From SG8-32-3 sp964514055 (lineage in GTDB: Archaea; Thermoproteota; Bathyarchaeia; Bathyarchaeales; Bathycorpusculaceae): 64,000 nucleotides of DNA. The stretch spans positions 12,924-76,923 of the forward strand of contig CAZEPB010000006.1 of assembly GCA_964514055.1 (NCBI GenBank), in the 5' to 3' direction. Within the stretch, counting starts at the first letter, position 1. Each line of letters starts with the position of its first letter. The notes beneath the pieces were generated by a model. That model was not told where the DNA came from, ran no database searches, and saw only the letters and a program-made list of their open reading frames with translations. This document shows positions 60,550 through 64,000 of the stretch, in pieces. The translations under genes and the position numbers were made by a program.

Positions 60550-60654
60550 AATAAACTACCCGTGAGTTGCGGGTTTCTTAATGGATACGTTTATATGACA
60601 AAATAACGGTTGTAGTGACCACTTAAACGTGGCATTGGAAAAGGGAATTGTGAA

Positions 60655-61053
60655 ATGTCAGTTTGGCATGGCAGTCAGCGCAAAAGAAAACGGACAGGCG
60701 GCAGAAAACGAGCCTTCCGAGTGAAAAGAAACTTTGAAAAAGGCTCCTTCCCAGCGGAAACCACCCTCGGAGAACCGAAAAGGAGAAACACCAGAGGCTA
60801 CGGCGGAAAAATCAAAACCAAAGTCTTAAAGGACAAATACGCTTCTGTGACTGACCCGAAAAGCGGCAAAACCGAGAAAACCGAGATTTTACGCGTTGTC
60901 AGAAACAAAGCTAATTTGGATTACGACCGCAGAGGCGTGATAACGAAAGGCGCGGAAATAGAAACCAGCTTGGGACTAGCGCGTGTCACCTCTCGCCCAG
61001 GCAGCGACGGCGTAATAAACGCTGTTCTCACAGGCAAAGAAGAAAAAAGCTGA
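60655..61053 (+). CDS. rps8e: Small-subunit ribosomal protein eS8
   Basis: A 132-residue archaeal eS8. The N terminus SVWHGSQRKRKRTGGRK and the core ETTLGEPKRRNTRGYGGKIK are family signatures, with RGVITKGAEIET and ARVTSRPGSDGVINAVL at the end. It converges with SRP19. Confidence 0.96.
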   Translation: MSVWHGSQRKRKRTGGRKRAFRVKRNFEKGSFPAETTLGEPKRRNTRGYGGKIKTKVLKDKYASVTDPKSGKTEKTEILRVVRNKANLDYDRRGVITKGAEIETSLGLARVTSRPGSDGVINAVLTGKEEKS

Positions 61054-61060
61054 GCGCCCA

Positions 61061-61360
61061 CTACTGTTTTGGTTTTTCGCTTCGCAACTTCAAAAGCTGC
61101 TTCGCAATTTTTGCTATCACTTGCTCTTTAGAGCCTTTCTTTTCAACCATTATCTTCCCAGTCTTAAGCCAAGGAGTCTTGGGGTAACCAGCTTCGGGAG
61201 AGAACTCGTTCTCTAAACCGAGCCTTTCCACGGCCATTTTGACCTCAACAATCTTTGGATGTTGCACTGCCAAACTCTTTGGAACTCGTCGTCCTTCCTT
61301 TCTTGTTTTGGTCAGGTCGAAGTAGGCTGGCCAAATTATGGCTTTGTCTTGTTTGCGCAT
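61061..61360 (-). CDS. srp19: Signal recognition particle protein SRP19
   Basis: A 99-residue SRP19, which binds 7S RNA and helps assemble SRP54. Motifs: IIWPAYFDLTKTRKEGRRVPK and GYPKTPWLKTGKIMVEKKGSKEQVI. It ends with basic residues (RSEKPKQ). It lies 10 bases downstream of gltX on the same strand. Confidence 0.95.
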   Translation of the reverse strand: MRKQDKAIIWPAYFDLTKTRKEGRRVPKSLAVQHPKIVEVKMAVERLGLENEFSPEAGYPKTPWLKTGKIMVEKKGSKEQVIAKIAKQLLKLRSEKPKQ

Positions 61361-61370
61361 TCAATCACCA

Positions 61371-63122
61371 TCATTTGTGGGCGTAATAGGCTACTAATTT
61401 CGCGTCGTTCTTGTCTATGCGAACGAAGCTGAAACGTTCAAACTGTATCACGGTGTCTGGCTTTAACTTTTCGCAGGCGCTCTCCGCAACCCCTTCAACT
61501 TTCGAGTTGTCAGGCATGACTACGCTGCAAGGGTACTCTTCGCCCTTCGGTATCCAATGGATAAGCTTGGCTTTAGCTTTCCTCGCTTCTTCATAAGCCT
61601 CGCTGGCAAACGACGCTTCCACCGAGTCTGCGTTAACGCTTTCTACTTTGACGTTGAAAAGCTCCATAAGCCTAATCACCTTTCCAGCCTCTGCAGCGTC
61701 CGCGTCTCTCTTCGCAATCCAGAAAGTAGCGGTCTCTTCTTTAGGCGTTACAGTGTACTCTCTGAATCCACGTTCAGGCTTTTCGGGATGCAAAGGAAGT
61801 TTAGCTTTGAAGACTTTTGGGAGATGCTTAACCTTTAGCGCGGTCGGCTCTGACACGAAGAAGTACCTGTCGCTTTTTGGGTCCAGAATCTTGCGGTTGT
61901 AAGCGTACAGGTTCTCCCAGCTTAACGTCACATCAGCAGTTTTGGGTCCAACGTCAACTATCATCTTCTTAATGGCGTCGGGCGTGATTCCACGCTTTTT
62001 TAAGGCAGCGAAAGTTGCAAGACGTGGGTCATCCCAGCCCGTGTAGACGCCCTCTCTTACACCCTGAACAATTTTCGACTTGCTCAAAAACGCGCCTGTT
62101 ATCTTCAGCCTGCCGTAATGTATGGCTTCAGGATACTTCCAGCCCAAATGCCTGTACATGTACTCTTGCCGCACCTTATTGGTTAAGTGCTCTTTGCCTC
62201 GGATTACGTGCGTCACACCCATGAGGTGGTCATCTACTCCAGCAGCCATGTTGTATAAGGGCCAAACGCGGTATTTGCTGCCTACTCGCGGGTGCGGATA
62301 GTTTACGGGGTCGATAATCCTGAGGGCAGGCCAGTCTCGAACGGCAGGGTTCGGATGTTCAATGTCGGTTTTAACGCGGACCACTGCTTCGCCTTCACCG
62401 TAGCCGCCTTTCAACATGCGCTGCCAGCGTTCCAAGTTCTCTTCCGCTGACAGGCTTCGACAACCGCATGGTTTTTTGGACAAGGTCTTTTTTCGGAAAT
62501 GTTCAGGTGGGCACTCGCAGACGTAAGCGTTGCCTTCCCGCAGAAGCCGCTCAGCGTACTCATAGTAAATGGGGAGTCTGTCGCTTTGGATGTATTCCTC
62601 ATCCGCTTTGCACCCCAGCCAATCAAGGTCCTCTCGGATGCGGTCGTAGAATTCCAAAACGGGCTTTTTCACTTTAGGGTCTGTGTCCTCGAAGCGCAGA
62701 ATGAACTTGCCCTTGTACAAGCGCGCGTACTCGTGGCTCAGTATTATGGCTCTTGCCGAGCCTAAGTGCAAAACGCAGTCAGGGTTCGGCGAAAACCGCG
62801 TGACAATCTGCTTGTACTTGTCCGCGTTGGGCAACGGTGGGAGACCCTTTTCCTCTTCCTCTGCCTTTTCTTTCTTAAAGGCTTCAGGCCACTTTTCCTC
62901 AACTATTCGTCTTTGTTCTTCCATGGGAAGGCGGTTGACCTCGTTAACTACTTTGCTGATTAAGCGTGAGAGTTCTTTTGCTTTCGTTTTCAGTTCCTGT
63001 TTTTCGCCGATAATCTTGCCTATGATTGCGCCTGTTTGAGCTTTTCCGCCATACTGCACTGCGTTTAGTAAGGCAGCTTTGCGAATAAGTTCTCTGAGGT
63101 CTTTGTCGTTTTCCAGTGTCAA
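61371..63122 (-). CDS. gltX: Glutamyl-tRNA synthetase (archaeal class I GluRS)
   Basis: A 583-residue GlxRS of the archaeal type with a long N-terminal helical extension. HIGH-like motif FSPNPDCVLHLGSARA, zinc-binding region with CECPPEHFRKK, and KMSKS-like FLSKSKI. The C-terminal half resembles GlnRS/archaeal GluRS anticodon domains. The start is TTG 63122. It is downstream of the polyprenyl synthase by 21 bases. It may charge both tRNA-Glu and tRNA-Gln if no GlnRS is present. Confidence 0.95.
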   Translation of the reverse strand: MTLENDKDLRELIRKAALLNAVQYGGKAQTGAIIGKIIGEKQELKTKAKELSRLISKVVNEVNRLPMEEQRRIVEEKWPEAFKKEKAEEEEKGLPPLPNADKYKQIVTRFSPNPDCVLHLGSARAIILSHEYARLYKGKFILRFEDTDPKVKKPVLEFYDRIREDLDWLGCKADEEYIQSDRLPIYYEYAERLLREGNAYVCECPPEHFRKKTLSKKPCGCRSLSAEENLERWQRMLKGGYGEGEAVVRVKTDIEHPNPAVRDWPALRIIDPVNYPHPRVGSKYRVWPLYNMAAGVDDHLMGVTHVIRGKEHLTNKVRQEYMYRHLGWKYPEAIHYGRLKITGAFLSKSKIVQGVREGVYTGWDDPRLATFAALKKRGITPDAIKKMIVDVGPKTADVTLSWENLYAYNRKILDPKSDRYFFVSEPTALKVKHLPKVFKAKLPLHPEKPERGFREYTVTPKEETATFWIAKRDADAAEAGKVIRLMELFNVKVESVNADSVEASFASEAYEEARKAKAKLIHWIPKGEEYPCSVVMPDNSKVEGVAESACEKLKPDTVIQFERFSFVRIDKNDAKLVAYYAHK

Positions 63123-63143
63123 TTGTTTTACCGCTCGTGAAGG

Positions 63144-64000
63144 TTAGATGGTTCTTTTAATCAAGAATTCCGCGAACGCTTTTAATTTTTCCTTAGCCTC
63201 GGACGCAGGCAAGAGCTTATCCACTTCGTTCCAGCTCTCTTCAACTATCCGCGCAGCAGTACGCTTCACGTGCGCTATGGCGTCATATTTTTGCATTAGA
63301 GCGATGACTTCGTCGCGAAGCGCTTGATCCGACGTGTGCATGTTAAGAATCTGAACGAGGCGCTTCCTGTCTGCGTTGCTCGCGTTTTTCAGCGTGTGAA
63401 TTACCATCAGGGTTCTTTTTCCTTCGGTTATGTCCTGTCCGACTCCGCCCTTTTTTTCAGCGAATTCCTTTCCCGTCAGGTCCAGAACGTCGTCTTGCAT
63501 CTGGAACGCCACGCCTATGCTTTCGGCGAATCGTCCGAGTTTTTCCACCAGTTCCTTGTTGGCGCCTGCCAGAACCGCGGAGATTTTGGCTGACATCCGC
63601 GCCAAAGTGCCCGTTTTGTAAGCGCACATCTGCAAGTAATCCTCCTCGCCAAGGTCATCCGCGTTAGCTATGCCCCTGTGCCACGTGATGTCCATGGCTT
63701 GCCCCAAGCTGAGGTTTATCATCTCCTGCACGTAAACCTCGTAGACGTCGCGGAGGGTTTCCGCGGGCAACTGAGCCTTTTTCTCCATCAGCGGCAGCAG
63801 CGGCAGGTAGTACATGGCGTTTCCTGCGTTCACGGCTATGTCCACGCCGAACACGCGGTACGTGCACGGCTTTCCCCTTCTAAGCTCCGAAGAATCCTCC
63901 AAATCATCAACAATCAGGGTGCCGTTATGAATGACCTCTGGAATGATGGCGAAGTCCAAGCAGTCTTCAGAATCTTTGCCCAGCGCCTCACAGATAAGCA
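63144..64000 (-). CDS. idsA: Polyprenyl (geranylgeranyl) diphosphate synthase, partial at right edge
   Basis: The last 285 codons are visible; the N terminus lies beyond the right edge. The first Asp-rich motif is TLIVDDLEDSSELRRGKP and the second FQMQDDVLDLTG, with KTGTLARMSAKISA and GKRTLMVIHTLKNA. The residues just before the first motif are small (Gly, Thr), which allows a longer product than FPP. Archaea use GGPP for membrane lipids. It is co-directional with gltX and SRP19. Confidence 0.92.
   Translation of the reverse strand, partial: LICEALGKDSEDCLDFAIIPEVIHNGTLIVDDLEDSSELRRGKPCTYRVFGVDIAVNAGNAMYYLPLLPLMEKKAQLPAETLRDVYEVYVQEMINLSLGQAMDITWHRGIANADDLGEEDYLQMCAYKTGTLARMSAKISAVLAGANKELVEKLGRFAESIGVAFQMQDDVLDLTGKEFAEKKGGVGQDITEGKRTLMVIHTLKNASNADRKRLVQILNMHTSDQALRDEVIALMQKYDAIAHVKRTAARIVEESWNEVDKLLPASEAKEKLKAFAEFLIKRTI

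Overview
The window is a chromosomal segment of an anaerobic archaeon. The gene set is archaeal throughout: proteasome subunits, a thermosome, topoisomerase VI, an Rrp4/Rrp41/Rrp42 exosome cluster, SBDS, aIF5B, ABCE1, SRP19, eS8, eL43, uS15, archaeal-type GluRS and the KEOPS complex. An RPC39-like TFE-beta with a cysteine cluster, SMC-ScpA-ScpB, a proteasome beta subunit lacking the catalytic threonine and surface proteins with Pro/Thr/Ser stalks all suggest the TACK side, most likely a Bathyarchaeia-type lineage. This placement is inferred from gene content; no rRNA is present. There is no provirus, IS element, CRISPR array or integrase, so most of the window is core genome.

Layout. 1-6100 is a redox island: a rubredoxin-fused TPP enzyme (cut by the left edge), a thioredoxin reductase, a ferredoxin/MvhD electron-transfer protein and NfnAB, whose A subunit seems to have lost its start to a one-base deletion. 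6300-8700 has a TraX-like membrane protein and an acyl-CoA ligase. 8770-15960 holds all six [NiFe]-hydrogenase maturation genes (hypF, C, D, E, A and an ATPase-type hypB) with no hydrogenase structural gene. 16000-25840 is mixed housekeeping: HAD, MGMT, psmB, AMMECR1, a glycosyltransferase, a MarR/MFS pair, nadC, and an operon with TFE-beta and RlmE. 25940-28200 is kae1-bud32-rdgB. 28270-31610 is an ABC-2 export operon. 31820-38945 is uS15, RecJ, a Pcc1 paralogue, psmA-SBDS-exosome-eL43 and pcc1. 39760-41470 has a phosphoribosyltransferase, cgi121 and a THUMP protein. 41770-46580 has a 22-residue acidic microprotein, ABCE1 and topoisomerase VI. 46730-54820 has a secreted C25-like peptidase, small membrane proteins, aIF5B, a MoaD-like protein and the thermosome. 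55140-60490 has tRNA-Glu and SMC-ScpA-ScpB. 60650-64000 has eS8, SRP19, GluRS and a polyprenyl diphosphate synthase cut by the right edge.

The most unusual signal is not a gene. A dispersed intergenic element of about 45-50 bp occurs at least ten times, on both strands. It has a TATATAA core, a run of G and a conserved GAGC-N-CTAG block about 27-29 bases further on. That is the geometry of an archaeal promoter, yet several copies sit at gene 3' ends pointing back into the gene. Two subfamilies differ in the G-rich middle. I do not recognise it.

Other points to check are the five KEOPS subunit candidates spread over 15 kb, the Thr1-to-Ala change in PsmB, the acidic Trp-containing microprotein with its own promoter, Shine-Dalgarno and T-rich terminator, and the apparent frameshift at the start of nfnA.
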